Shown: positions 18,664 through 28,185, numbered from the stretch's first letter. The stretch: 33,872 nucleotides of DNA from Lysobacteraceae bacterium (GCA_002995625.1 PVBP01000026.1:1-33872); one strand, 5' to 3'. Program-made: numbers and translations. The notes: generated by a model from the letters alone, not told the origin.

Positions 18664-18683
18664 GGCGACGGTAGCGGGGGTTT
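18651..18683 (+). terminator. ilv attenuator hairpin
   Basis: A 10-bp perfect stem (AAACCCCCGC / GCGGGGGTTT) with a 13-nt loop, ending in TTTCGCGTTTC, lies between the leader peptide and ilvD. The A-tract/T-tract flanks make it a plausible Rho-independent terminator. Confidence 0.8.
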
Positions 18684-18714
18684 CGCGTTTCAGGACCCCG
18701 AAAGAGCCCGATCG

Positions 18715-18798
18715 ATGACCGCAACCCCGTTCCAGCACGAGACGAGCCACGCCGGCAGCCGCTGCCGGCCGGCGCGCTCGCGCCGGCAGCGCGGCTGA
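18715..18798 (+). CDS. Possible 27-codon ORF in the ilv leader RNA
   Basis: An ATG at 18715 opens 27 codons (starting [12 protein letters not shown]) ending 27 bp before ilvD. Its start is in the same place relative to the attenuator as the leuA start: the 31 nt ending at each ATG match at 25 positions without gaps. The peptide itself is Arg-rich and not recognised, and its second half overlaps a set of GC palindromes. It could be a remnant of a former first gene, a coupling ORF or chance. Confidence 0.25.
   Translation: MTATPFQHETSHAGSRCRPARSRRQRG
18751..18790 (+). promoter_or_regulatory. Mutually exclusive hairpins just upstream of ilvD
   Basis: GCTGCCGGC (18761-18769) can pair with GCCGGCAGC on its left (18751-18759) or with an identical GCCGGCAGC on its right (18782-18790). 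A third stem, GCCGGCG/CGCCGGC (18768-18774 with 18781-18787), competes with the right-hand pairing. The set ends 25 nt before the ilvD ribosome site. Confidence 0.4.
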
Positions 18799-18824
18799 GG
18801 TCGGTGGTCGGGACGGAGCCACGC

Positions 18825-20474
18825 ATGCGCAGCGACGCGATCAAGTCCGGACCCGACCGAGCCCCCGCCCGCGCGATGCTGCGCGCCACCGGTCGCGACG
18901 GGCGCGCGATCGGGAAGCCGCTGGTGGCGATCGTCGGCAGCTGGTCCGACGTCTCGCCGTGCAACCTCAACCTGCGGCTGCTGGCGAACCACGTGCGCGC
19001 CGGGATCGAGGCGGCCGGGGCGACCGCGATCGAGTTCAACACGATCGTCGTCACCGACGGCATCGCGATGGGCACGGCCGGGATGCGCGCCTCGCTGCCG
19101 TCGCGCGAATGGATCTGCGACAGCATCGAACTCGCGGTCGACGGCCACAGCCTCGACGCGATGGTGCTGCTGTGCGGCTGCGACAAGACCATCCCGGCCG
19201 CAGCGATGGCCGCGGCCCGGATCGACATCCCGACCGTGGTGCTCTACGGCGGCACGATCGACCACGGGCACCATCGCGGCCAGTCGATCACGATCCAGGA
19301 GGTGTTCGAGGCCGTCGGCGCGCATGGCGCCGGGCGCATCGACGACGCCGAGCTGGCCGAGATCGAGGCCGCGGCCTGTCCCGGCGCCGGCGCCTGCGGC
19401 GGCCAGTTCACCGCCAACACGATGGCGATGGTGCTGACCACGCTCGGGCTGTCGCCGCTCGGCGCCAACGACCTGCCGGCGCTGCACCCGGACAAGGGCA
19501 CGGCCGCGCGCCACTGCGGCGAGCTCGTCGTGCGCCTGCTGGCCGAGGATCGCCGGCCGCGCCAGATGCTGACGCGCGCCGCCTTCCTCGACGCCGCGCG
19601 GATGGTCGCGGCGACCGCGGGTTCGACCAACGCGATCCTGCACCTGCTCGCGATCGCGCACGAGGCCGGCGTCGCGCTCGACCTCGAGGACTTCGAGCGC
19701 GCCTCGGCCACGACGCCGGTGATCGCGGACCTGAAGCCCGGCGGGCGCTACACCGCGATCGACCTCCACGCCGCAGGCGGCACCGCGCGCGTGGCGCGGT
19801 CGCTGATCGACGCCGGCCTGATCGAGGACCACCCGACCGTCGATGGCCCGAGCTTCGTCGAGGCCGTGAGCGCGGTCGGGTTCGGCCCGCAGCCGGTGCC
19901 GGTGGTGCATCCGGTCGCCTCGCCGCTGAAGCCGCGCGGCGGCTTCTCGATCCTGTACGGCAACCTCGCGCCCGAAGGTTGCGTGCTGAAGCTCGCCGGC
20001 CACGGCCGCACCCGCTTCGAGGGCCCGGCGCGCGTCTTCGACGACGAGGCGAGCGCCTTCGAGGCGGTGCAGACGGGGGCGATCCGTCCCGGCGACGTGG
20101 TCGTGATCCGCTACGTGGGTCCCGCCGGCGCCCCGGGCATGCCCGAGATGCTGAAGGTCACCGCGGCGCTGATGGGCCGCGGACTCGGCGACGACGTGGC
20201 GCTGGTCACCGACGGCCGCTTCAGCGGCGCGACCCGCGGCTTCATGGTCGGCCACGTCGCGCCCGAGGCGATGCGCGGCGGGCCGCTCGGCCTGCTGCGC
20301 GAGGGCGACCGCGTCGTGATCGACGCCGACGCACGGATCTTCTCGACCGACGCCGATCTCGAGGCGCGCCGTGCCGATCACCGGCTGCCCGCGCCGCGCG
20401 CGACCCACGGCGTGCTCGCCAAGTACGCGGCGCTGGTCGGCTCGGCGTCCGAAGGCGCGATCACCCGGCCCTGA
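18825..20474 (+). CDS. ilvD: Dihydroxyacid dehydratase
   Basis: This 549-aa Fe-S enzyme dehydrates 2,3-dihydroxy-isovalerate and -methylvalerate to the keto acids of valine and isoleucine. Three Cys ligands are visible: C46 in SDVSPCN, C119 in CGCDKTIPA and C191 in [16 protein letters not shown]. The set of three is typical of members with a 2Fe-2S cluster. The late signature [21 protein letters not shown] is intact. I chose the ATG at 18825 (GGAG 6 nt upstream) over an in-frame GTG at 18804. It is the first structural gene of ilvDCGMEA. Confidence 0.95.
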   Translation: MRSDAIKSGPDRAPARAMLRATGRDGRAIGKPLVAIVGSWSDVSPCNLNLRLLANHVRAGIEAAGATAIEFNTIVVTDGIAMGTAGMRASLPSREWICDSIELAVDGHSLDAMVLLCGCDKTIPAAAMAAARIDIPTVVLYGGTIDHGHHRGQSITIQEVFEAVGAHGAGRIDDAELAEIEAAACPGAGACGGQFTANTMAMVLTTLGLSPLGANDLPALHPDKGTAARHCGELVVRLLAEDRRPRQMLTRAAFLDAARMVAATAGSTNAILHLLAIAHEAGVALDLEDFERASATTPVIADLKPGGRYTAIDLHAAGGTARVARSLIDAGLIEDHPTVDGPSFVEAVSAVGFGPQPVPVVHPVASPLKPRGGFSILYGNLAPEGCVLKLAGHGRTRFEGPARVFDDEASAFEAVQTGAIRPGDVVVIRYVGPAGAPGMPEMLKVTAALMGRGLGDDVALVTDGRFSGATRGFMVGHVAPEAMRGGPLGLLREGDRVVIDADARIFSTDADLEARRADHRLPAPRATHGVLAKYAALVGSASEGAITRP

Positions 20475-20520
20475 TTCCTTTCCCGCAACCCCTCCCTCGA
20501 CCCACCCAGGAGCAGCACCC

Positions 20521-21543
<1,023 letters not shown>

Positions 21544-21563
21544 TCACTCGAGGAGACGCCGCC

Positions 21564-23258
21564 ATGGCCGACGGCAGCATTCGCAAGGGAACCCGCCTGT
21601 CCGGCGCCGCGTGGCTGATCCGCGCGCTGGAGGAGGAGGGCGTCGAGACCCTGTTCGGCTATCCGGGCGGGGCGATCATGCCGGTCTACGACGCGCTCGT
21701 CGGCAGCCGGCTGCGCCACGTGCTGGTCCGTCACGAGCAGGGCGCGGCGCTGGCGGCGATCGGCTACGCGCGGGCCTCGGGCAAGGTCGGCGTGTGCATG
21801 GCGACCAGCGGGCCGGGCGCGACCAACCTCGTGACCGGCATCGCCGACGCCTTCCTCGACTCGGTCCCGCTGTTGGTGATCACCGGCCAGGTGCCGACCA
21901 CGCTGATGGGGACCGACGCCTTCCAGGAGGTCGACGTCTTCGGCATCACGCTGCCGATCGTCAAGCACAGCTTCCTCGTGCGCCGGCCGGAGGACATCGT
22001 CGCGACCGTGCGCGAGGCCTTCGCGATCGCGCGCGAGGGTCGTCCCGGGCCGGTGCTGATCGACCTGCCGAAGGACGTCGCGGTGGCGATGGTCGAGGCC
22101 GATCCGCCGACCCGCATCGAACGCCGACCCGCGCCGCCGTCGGTCTCCGGCCTGGCCCGCGCGCGCGCGCTGCTGGCCGCGAGCGAACGACCCGTGATCT
22201 ACGCCGGCGGCGGCGTCGGCATGGCCGGCGCCGAGGACGCGCTGCGGCGCTTCCACGCGACCACGCGCGCGCCGGCGGTGCTGACGCTGAAGGCGCTGGG
22301 CGCGCTCGATCCCGACGATCCGATGGTGCTCGGCATGCTCGGCATGCACGGCAACCAGGGCGCCAACCACGCGGTGCAGGAGGCGGACCTGCTGATCGTC
22401 GCCGGCGCGCGCTTCGACGACCGCGCCACCGGGCGGCTCGCGACCTTCGCGCCGAAGGCGCGCGTGATCCACCTCGACGCCGACCCGGCCGAGATCGGCA
22501 AGCTGCGCGAGGCCGATGCCGCGATCTGCGGCGACCTCGCCCGCGCGCTCGACGCACTCGCCCAGCCGCTCGCGATCGACCCGTGGCGTGCGCGCTGCGC
22601 GGCGTGGCGCGCCGAGCACGCCTGGCGCTACGACGCGCCGGGCACCGACGTCTACGCGCCGCTGCTGCTGAAGCAGCTCTCCGAGAAGGCTCGGGCGCGC
22701 TTCGGCGAGCGCACCGTCATCACCTGCGACGTCGGCCAGCACCAGATGTGGGTCGCCCAGCACTGCCGCTTCCCGCGCATCTCGGCCCACCTGACCTCGG
22801 GCGGCCTCGGCACGATGGGCTTCGGCCTGCCGGCCGCGATCGGCGCCAGGTTCGCGCGCCCCGACTGCGAGGTGATCTGCGTCTCCGGCGATGGCTCGAT
22901 CATGATGAACGTGCAGGAGCTGGCCACGCTCCACCGCTACGGGCTCAAGGTCAAGATCGTGCTGCTCGACAACTCCGCGCTCGGCATGGTCCGGCAGTGG
23001 CAGGAGCTGTTCTTCGCCGAGCGCTACAGCGAGGTCGACCTCTCGGACAACCCGGACTTCGTCGAGGTCGCACGCGCCTTCCGCATCCCGGCGATCGCGA
23101 TCGACCGGCGCGACCAGGTCGGACCGGCGCTCGACGCGCTGCTCGCGGCCGAGACCTCGATGCTGCTGCACGTCCGGATCGACCCGCGCGCCAACGTCTG
23201 GCCGCTGGTGCCGCCGGGCAAGAGCAACGGCGAGATGATCGAGAGGCGCGCCGCATGA
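21564..23258 (+). CDS. ilvG: Acetolactate synthase, large (catalytic) subunit
   Basis: This 564-aa ThDP enzyme makes acetolactate from pyruvate, or acetohydroxybutyrate from pyruvate and 2-oxobutyrate. The activating Glu is in LVRHEQGAALAAIGYARASG (E58). TSGPGATNLVTGIADAFLDS and TTLMGTDAFQEVDVFGITLP follow, and the C-terminal ThDP/Mg motif begins GDGSIMMNVQELATLHRYG at about residue 442. The ATG at 21564 has AGGAG upstream. Its stop overlaps the ilvM-like small-subunit gene as ATGA. Whether it is best named ilvG, ilvB or ilvI cannot be settled from the sequence alone; ilvG is used because of the IlvM-type partner. Confidence 0.95.
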   Translation: MADGSIRKGTRLSGAAWLIRALEEEGVETLFGYPGGAIMPVYDALVGSRLRHVLVRHEQGAALAAIGYARASGKVGVCMATSGPGATNLVTGIADAFLDSVPLLVITGQVPTTLMGTDAFQEVDVFGITLPIVKHSFLVRRPEDIVATVREAFAIAREGRPGPVLIDLPKDVAVAMVEADPPTRIERRPAPPSVSGLARARALLAASERPVIYAGGGVGMAGAEDALRRFHATTRAPAVLTLKALGALDPDDPMVLGMLGMHGNQGANHAVQEADLLIVAGARFDDRATGRLATFAPKARVIHLDADPAEIGKLREADAAICGDLARALDALAQPLAIDPWRARCAAWRAEHAWRYDAPGTDVYAPLLLKQLSEKARARFGERTVITCDVGQHQMWVAQHCRFPRISAHLTSGGLGTMGFGLPAAIGARFARPDCEVICVSGDGSIMMNVQELATLHRYGLKVKIVLLDNSALGMVRQWQELFFAERYSEVDLSDNPDFVEVARAFRIPAIAIDRRDQVGPALDALLAAETSMLLHVRIDPRANVWPLVPPGKSNGEMIERRAA

Positions 23259-23512
23259 GCGAACGCCGCGCCCTGGTCGTGCGCCTGCGCCGGACCGAGG
23301 GCGCGCTGCTGCGCCTGCTCGGACTCGTGCAGCGCCGCGGCTTCGAGATCGCCGACATCGCGACCGCACCGGCCGAGGCCGGCGTCTGGCGCGTGCGCCT
23401 CGAGCTCGAATCCGTGCGCGACCCCGGACCGCTCGCGCGCCAGATCGAGAAGCTCTACGACGTCGTCGCGGTCGATGCCGTCGGTTCCGGATCCGCCCCC
23501 GTCACGACCTGA
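23255..23512 (+). CDS. ilvM: Acetolactate synthase small subunit, IlvM-like ACT protein
   Basis: This 85-aa single ACT-type protein (beta-alpha-beta pattern RALVVRLRRTEGALLRLLGLV ... DIATAPAEAGVWRVRLELES) is the size of IlvM rather than the 160-aa IlvN/IlvH. Small subunits of this kind stabilise the catalytic subunit and may carry valine control. The start codon overlaps the large-subunit stop by 4 nt (ATGA), which fits coupled 1:1 synthesis. Sequence identity to IlvM could not be tested, and the family is diverse; the role rests on size, fold pattern and position. Confidence 0.85.
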   Translation: MSERRALVVRLRRTEGALLRLLGLVQRRGFEIADIATAPAEAGVWRVRLELESVRDPGPLARQIEKLYDVVAVDAVGSGSAPVTT

Positions 23513-23528
23513 AGAGGAGTTCCACGCC

Positions 23529-24503
23529 ATGGCGATCAAGCCGTCCAAACTGATCTGGCACAACGGCCAGTTCGTGCCCTGGCACGAGGCCACCGTGCAT
23601 GTGCTGGCCCACGGCCTGCACTACGGGTCCTCGGTGTTCGAGGGCATCCGCGCGTATCGCACCGCGAAGGGCGCCGCGTTCTTCCGGCTGGCCGAGCACA
23701 TCGACCGGCTGTTCGACTCGGCCCGGATCCACCGGATGGAGCCGCGCTGGACGCGCGCCGAGCTGGCCAGCGCCTGCCACCAGCTGATCCGCGTCAATCG
23801 CCTGACCGACGGCGCCTACCTGCGGCCGATCGTCTACCGCGGCTTCGGCGAGTTCGCGCTCGCGCCGTCGAAGAACCTGCCGATCGAGACCGCGATCGCC
23901 GCGATCGAGTGGGGCGCCTACCTCGGGGCCGAGAGCCTCGAGCGCGGCGTCGACGCCTGCATCAGCTCGTGGCAGCGGCCGGCCGGCAACACCTTCCCGG
24001 CGATGGCCAAGGCCGGCGGCAACTACCTGAACAGCCAGCTCGTCAGCATGGAGGCCGCGCGCCACGGCTACCACGAGGGCATCGCGCTCGGGGTCGACGG
24101 CATGCTGAGCGAGGGCGGTGGCGAGAACCTGTTCCTGGTCCGCAAGGGCGTGATCTACACGCCGCCGGTCGGCGCCGCGATCCTCGCCGGCATCACCCGC
24201 GACGCGGTGATCGCGCTGGCCCGCGACCTCGGCTACGAGGTCCACGAGACGCCGTTGCCGCGCGAGGCGCTGTACGTCTGCGAGGAAGCCTTCTTCACCG
24301 GCACCGCGTGCGAGATCGCGCCGATCCGCAGCATCGACGGGCTGGTGATCGGCGAAGGCAGCCGCGGTCCGGTGGTCAAGGCGCTGCAGGACGCGTTCTT
24401 CGGCCTCTTCACCGGACGCACGCCCGACCTCTACGGCTGGCTCGAGCACGTCGGCGGCGGCGAGCTCGAGACCGAGCACGACCTCCATGCGGCGCTGGCC
24501 TGA
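23529..24503 (+). CDS. ilvE: Branched-chain amino acid aminotransferase
   Basis: This 324-aa fold-type IV PLP enzyme performs the final transamination to isoleucine, valine and leucine. Markers are HGLHYGSSVFEGIRAY near residue 29, the PLP Lys in AMAKAGGNYLNSQL at about residue 160, LSEGGGENLFLVRKGV and EAFFTGTACEIAPIRSIDG. The length and motifs fit the bacterial IlvE group. The ATG at 23529 has GAAGAGGAG upstream, 16 bp after ilvM. Confidence 0.95.
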   Translation: MAIKPSKLIWHNGQFVPWHEATVHVLAHGLHYGSSVFEGIRAYRTAKGAAFFRLAEHIDRLFDSARIHRMEPRWTRAELASACHQLIRVNRLTDGAYLRPIVYRGFGEFALAPSKNLPIETAIAAIEWGAYLGAESLERGVDACISSWQRPAGNTFPAMAKAGGNYLNSQLVSMEAARHGYHEGIALGVDGMLSEGGGENLFLVRKGVIYTPPVGAAILAGITRDAVIALARDLGYEVHETPLPREALYVCEEAFFTGTACEIAPIRSIDGLVIGEGSRGPVVKALQDAFFGLFTGRTPDLYGWLEHVGGGELETEHDLHAALA

Positions 24504-24533
24504 GCCTCGGCCGCGCGCCGCGGGTTGACGCGC

Positions 24534-26123
24534 ATGGATGACGCCCCGCGCGGCGATGCCTGCGAGCCGGCCGAATCGGCCGGCGCCGTCGCGGCGTCCC
24601 GCGATCCGCTCGCGGGCTACCTCGAGCGCATCCTGCGCGCGCCGGTCTACGACGTCGCGATCGAGAGTCCGCTCGAGGTCGCGCCGCGCCTGTCGCGGCG
24701 ACTCGGCAGCGAGGTCCTGCTCAAGCGCGAGGACCTGCAGCCGGTGTTCTCGTTCAAGCTGCGCGGCGCCTACAACCGGATCGCGCGACTGAGCGAGGCG
24801 GAGGCGGCGCGCGGCGTGGTCTGCGCCTCGGCCGGCAACCACGCGCAGGGCGTGGCGCTGGCGGCGTCGCGGCGCGGCATCCCGGTGCTGGTGGTGATGC
24901 CCGAGACGACGCCGCGGATCAAGGTCGAGGCGGTGCGCGCGCTCGGCGCGGCGGTGCTGCTGCACGGCGACGACTTCGACCAGGCCAGCGCCCGGGCCCG
25001 CGAGATCGAGGCGCGCGAGGGCCGGGTGTTCGTGCATCCCTTCGACGATCCCGACGTGATCGCGGGTCAGGGCACGGTCGCGATGGAGATCCTGCGCCAG
25101 CGACGCGGCGAGGCGATCGATGCGATCTACGTGCCGGTCGGTGGCGGCGGGCTTGTCGCCGGCGTCGCGGCCTATGCCAAGGCGCTGTTCCCGGCGATCC
25201 GCGTGGTCGGGGTCGAGCCGATCGATGCGCCGACGCTGCACGCCGCGCTCGCCGCCGGATGCCCGGTGACCCTGCCCGAGGTCGGGCTGTTCGCCGACGG
25301 CTGCGCGGTGCGGCGCATCGGCGAGGAGACCTTCCGCATCGCCCGGAGCGCGGTCGACGAGGTGATCCTGGTCTCGACCGACGAGATCTGCGCCGCGATC
25401 CAGGACCTGCACGAGGACACACGCTCGGCGGTCGAGCCGGCCGGGGCGCTCGCGCTGGCGGGGCTGAAGCGCGACGCGTCGATGCGGCCGGCGTCGGCGG
25501 GAGCCCGGATCGCGATCGTCAGCGGCGCGAACCTCAACTTCGACCGGCTCCGCCACATCGCCGAGCGCGCCGAGCTCGGCCAGCAGCGCGAGATGCTGCT
25601 CGCGGTGACGATCCCCGAGCGGCCCGGCAGCTTCCGCGCCTTCTGCCGCCTGCTCGGCCGCCGCAACGTCACCGAGTTCAACTACCGCTACGCCGACGCC
25701 GAGGCCGCGCACATCTTCGTCGGCCTCGGGCTCGAGGGACCGGCGGCGCGCGAGCAGGTGCTGGCCGCGCTCGCGGCGGCCGGGCTCGACGCGGTCGATC
25801 TGTCGAACGACGAGCTGGCGAAGCTGCACATCCGCCATCTGGTCGGCGGGCCCGCGCGCGGCATCCGCGACGAGCGGCTCATCCGCTTCGAGTTCCCGGA
25901 GCGACCCGGGGCGCTCGCGCGTTTCCTCGACGCGATCGGCGCGCGCTGGAACATCAGCCTGTTCCACTACCGCAACCACGGCTCGGATTTCGGCCGCGTG
26001 CTGGCCGGCATCCAGGTGCCGCCGGGCGACGCGGCGGAGTTCGCCGCGCACCTCGCCGCCCTCGGCTACCGCCACGTCGAGGAGACCGGCGGCCCCGCGC
26101 ACCGGATGTTCCTCGGGGGCTGA
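24534..26123 (+). CDS. ilvA: Threonine dehydratase, biosynthetic (two ACT-like domains)
   Basis: This 529-aa PLP enzyme deaminates threonine to 2-oxobutyrate, the entry to isoleucine. The PLP Lys is K75 in VFSFKLRGAYNRI. ASAGNHAQGVALAA and PVGGGGLVAGVAAY (phosphate cup) follow. The C-terminal part holds two ACT-like regulatory repeats, from about residue 360 (LLAVTIPERPGSFRAFCRLL) and about 450 (IRFEFPERPGALARFLDAIG). That arrangement is typical of the isoleucine-inhibited, valine-activated biosynthetic form and not of catabolic TdcB. The ATG at 24534 is used; a TTG at 24525 is in frame. No clear ribosome site is seen, so its translation may depend on upstream genes. It is the last gene of the ilv operon. 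Confidence 0.95.
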   Translation: MDDAPRGDACEPAESAGAVAASRDPLAGYLERILRAPVYDVAIESPLEVAPRLSRRLGSEVLLKREDLQPVFSFKLRGAYNRIARLSEAEAARGVVCASAGNHAQGVALAASRRGIPVLVVMPETTPRIKVEAVRALGAAVLLHGDDFDQASARAREIEAREGRVFVHPFDDPDVIAGQGTVAMEILRQRRGEAIDAIYVPVGGGGLVAGVAAYAKALFPAIRVVGVEPIDAPTLHAALAAGCPVTLPEVGLFADGCAVRRIGEETFRIARSAVDEVILVSTDEICAAIQDLHEDTRSAVEPAGALALAGLKRDASMRPASAGARIAIVSGANLNFDRLRHIAERAELGQQREMLLAVTIPERPGSFRAFCRLLGRRNVTEFNYRYADAEAAHIFVGLGLEGPAAREQVLAALAAAGLDAVDLSNDELAKLHIRHLVGGPARGIRDERLIRFEFPERPGALARFLDAIGARWNISLFHYRNHGSDFGRVLAGIQVPPGDAAEFAAHLAALGYRHVEETGGPAHRMFLGG

Positions 26124-26212
26124 TCCGAGTCGCCGATCGGGCGGCCTTGCGCGCCGCTCCGGACGTGCGATGTCCGCGGCGAGCCAGCGTCCATTGGGAT
26201 CCGGGACGGTTC

Positions 26213-26273
26213 GTAGGGTGCGCTTCAGCGCACCACGCCGTCCAGGCGATCGAGCCGGTGCGCCAGGCGCACC
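26213..26273. repeat. GTAG-type REP-like palindrome pair
   Basis: GTAGGGTGCGCTTCAGCGCACC (two arms around TTCA, 26213-26234) begins with GTAG and folds into a hairpin. A second palindrome, GGTGCGCCAGGCGCACC, follows at 26257-26273. Together they look like a bacterial interspersed element made of two REPs. They lie between ilvA and the convergent NlpC/P60 gene, a usual REP location, and might also end transcription. Confidence 0.55.
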
Positions 26274-26316
26274 CGGGGCGATGGACGGCGCCGGGCAGGG
26301 CCGGCAGCGCCGGCGT

Positions 26317-26988
26317 TCAGAACGTGCCGGGCGAAGGCTCGGCCGTGGCGCCGACGCTTTCCTGGCGGACGGAGGGTCTTGTCGCCGGGGTGGCGGCTGG
26401 CGGCGTCGCGGCCGTCGCCCGGCCGGACTCGATCACGCGCTTGGCGTTCGTGAAGCGTCCCCGCCAGTAGGTCGAGTCGAGCCGATCGACGCGCACCTTG
26501 CGCGCGCCGGTCGCGGCATGGACGAACCGCCCCTCGCCGATGTAGATGCCGACGTGGGATACGACCCGTCCACGCGTCCGGAAGAACACGAGGTCGCCGG
26601 GCACGAGTTCGTCCTTGCGGATGTCGGTCGCCGGCATTCGGCTCATTGCGAGCGAACTGCGTGGCAGGTCGACGTCGACCTTGTCGGCCAGCACGAAGCG
26701 GACGAAGCCCGAGCAGTCGAAGCCGGTCTCCGGACTGTTGCCGCCGTATCGGTAGCTCTTGCCGAGAAGGCCGAGCGCGCGCATCACGATCTCGCTGCCG
26801 ATCGTGGGCTCGGGCGAGGTCGCGATCTCGGGCTGTCGAGGCGGATCGCGCAGTGGCTCGATCCGGAAGCCCGCGGAATCCGGCAGGGCGATCGCGTGGG
26901 AAGCCGGTGTCGACGGAACCGTCGCGCAGGCGCCAAGCGTGGCGGCGGCGGCTGTTGCGAAAAAGAGACGCAAGGCGCGAACGAGCAT
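26317..26988 (-). CDS. NlpC/P60-family cell-wall hydrolase, lipoprotein
   Basis: This 223-aa protein has a lipoprotein signal ending TLGAC (Cys21). The C40 peptidase domain follows a short linker. The catalytic Cys is C92 in GFDCSGFVRFV, the His is H145 in VVSHVGIYIG, and H157 in RFVHAATG fills the third position. YRYGGNSPETG and LVPGDLVFFRTRGR are also typical. Such enzymes cut peptide cross-links in peptidoglycan (D-Glu-mesoDAP bonds) in the periplasm. The tail is Ala/Thr/Pro rich and unstructured. The gene is monocistronic and converges on ilvA. Confidence 0.9.
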   Translation of the reverse strand: MLVRALRLFFATAAAATLGACATVPSTPASHAIALPDSAGFRIEPLRDPPRQPEIATSPEPTIGSEIVMRALGLLGKSYRYGGNSPETGFDCSGFVRFVLADKVDVDLPRSSLAMSRMPATDIRKDELVPGDLVFFRTRGRVVSHVGIYIGEGRFVHAATGARKVRVDRLDSTYWRGRFTNAKRVIESGRATAATPPAATPATRPSVRQESVGATAEPSPGTF

Positions 26989-27189
26989 GGGCGTGGAGCC
27001 TGCTCGATTGCGCGGTTTGTGTCAATCCGCTGGCACGTTGATGGCCGAATCCGGGCAGTCGGCACCGTTGTTGTTGCAGAGCAACATCGGGGGCTCTCGG
27101 CGTCGGAACCGTGAGGTCGTCGTGCTCTGGTCACCGGCACGTTCCCGAATCCGGATACGCTCGTCCTCGAGTTCCATCCCGAGCGACCC

Positions 27190-28185
27190 GTGGCGATCAC
27201 CGTCCTCGACCTGCCGTCGAACCTCGGCCTGAAGCGACCGGCGCCGGATCGGGAGCCGGGCACCCGCTTCGGCCCGTGGCAACTCCGTCAGTTGCATCTG
27301 GCCGAGCGGCTCGGCGCCAGCGAGGGCGGCGTGGTCGAGCCGCCGCCCTACACCGGCGTGCGCGATCCGGGCACGCAGGTGCTGCATGCTGCGGAACTCG
27401 TCGACTACGCGCGCCGGGTCGCCGACGCGGTCGAGCCGATCCTCGCGCGCGGCGACTTCCCGCTGCTGCTCGGTGGCGACTGCAGCGTGCTGCTCGGGTC
27501 GGCCCTCGCGCTGAACCGCCGTGGCCGTTTCGGATTGCTGTTCGTCGATGGCCACCGCGACCTGCTGTTGCCGTCGCAGACCCGGCACGGCGCCGCGGCC
27601 GGGATGGACCTCGCGCTCGTCACCGGGCACGGGCCCGAGGCGCTGACGCGGATCGAGGCGCGCTTTCCGCTGGTCCGGCCCGACGACGTGCTGGTCTTCG
27701 GCTACCGCGACGACGATGCCTGGTACGAGCCGGCGATGCTCGAGGCCGCGCGGGTCTCGATGCGCGCGGTCTCGCTCGACGAGGCGCGCTCGGAGGAGAT
27801 CCCGCGCGCGCTCGGGCGGCGCCTCGACGATCTCCTGGCCAGCGGCATCGAGGGCGTGTTCGTCCACCTCGACGCCGACGTGCTGAACGAGCAGCTGATG
27901 TTCGCGGTCGACCACCCCGAGCCCGGCGGCATGCTCCCGGACGAGCTGGTCGCGACGCTGCGCGCCGTGATCGGTACCGGTCGCTGCGTGGGGCTCGAGG
28001 TCACGAACTACGACCCGGAGCGTGACCGCGAGCATCTCTCGGCGACGCGACTGGTCGACGCGCTGGTGCGGGCGCTCGAACCGCTGACGCTCGCGGCGGC
28101 CGCGGAACCCGTGCCGCCCGCCGCGCGTCCGGCGGCCGCGTCGGAAGCCGCATCGGTCGGCGCGGAAGCGTCCGAGCGGTCATAA
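27190..28185 (+). CDS. Arginase/agmatinase/formiminoglutamase superfamily protein with GGDCS variant
   Basis: This 331-aa ureohydrolase-fold protein has metal-binding motifs at the expected places: LLLGGDCSVLLG (C98 where classic arginases have His in GGDHS), LLFVDGHRDLLLP (D120, H122, D124) and VHLDADVLNE (D228, D230). The DHPEPGGM segment is also present. The Cys in place of the first metal-binding His means the metal site may be altered. The likely reaction is hydrolysis of a guanidino- or formimino-type substrate, but which one cannot be told. The start is a GTG at 27190; no ATG fits the conserved domain better. The last 40 residues are Ala/Glu rich. Confidence 0.82.
   Translation: MAITVLDLPSNLGLKRPAPDREPGTRFGPWQLRQLHLAERLGASEGGVVEPPPYTGVRDPGTQVLHAAELVDYARRVADAVEPILARGDFPLLLGGDCSVLLGSALALNRRGRFGLLFVDGHRDLLLPSQTRHGAAAGMDLALVTGHGPEALTRIEARFPLVRPDDVLVFGYRDDDAWYEPAMLEAARVSMRAVSLDEARSEEIPRALGRRLDDLLASGIEGVFVHLDADVLNEQLMFAVDHPEPGGMLPDELVATLRAVIGTGRCVGLEVTNYDPERDREHLSATRLVDALVRALEPLTLAAAAEPVPPAARPAAASEAASVGAEASERS

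Noticed and set aside
20371-20520. N-terminal extension of ilvC into the end of ilvD
   Set aside because: The conserved KARI N-terminus starts at the ATG at 20521 with its own AGGAG; the extension overlaps ilvD coding sequence.
27022-27087. Minus-strand 21-codon ORF (MLLCNNNGADCPDSAINVPAD minus last residue region) upstream of the NlpC/P60 gene
   Set aside because: No ribosome site, no leader-like codon run and no hairpin after it; probably chance.
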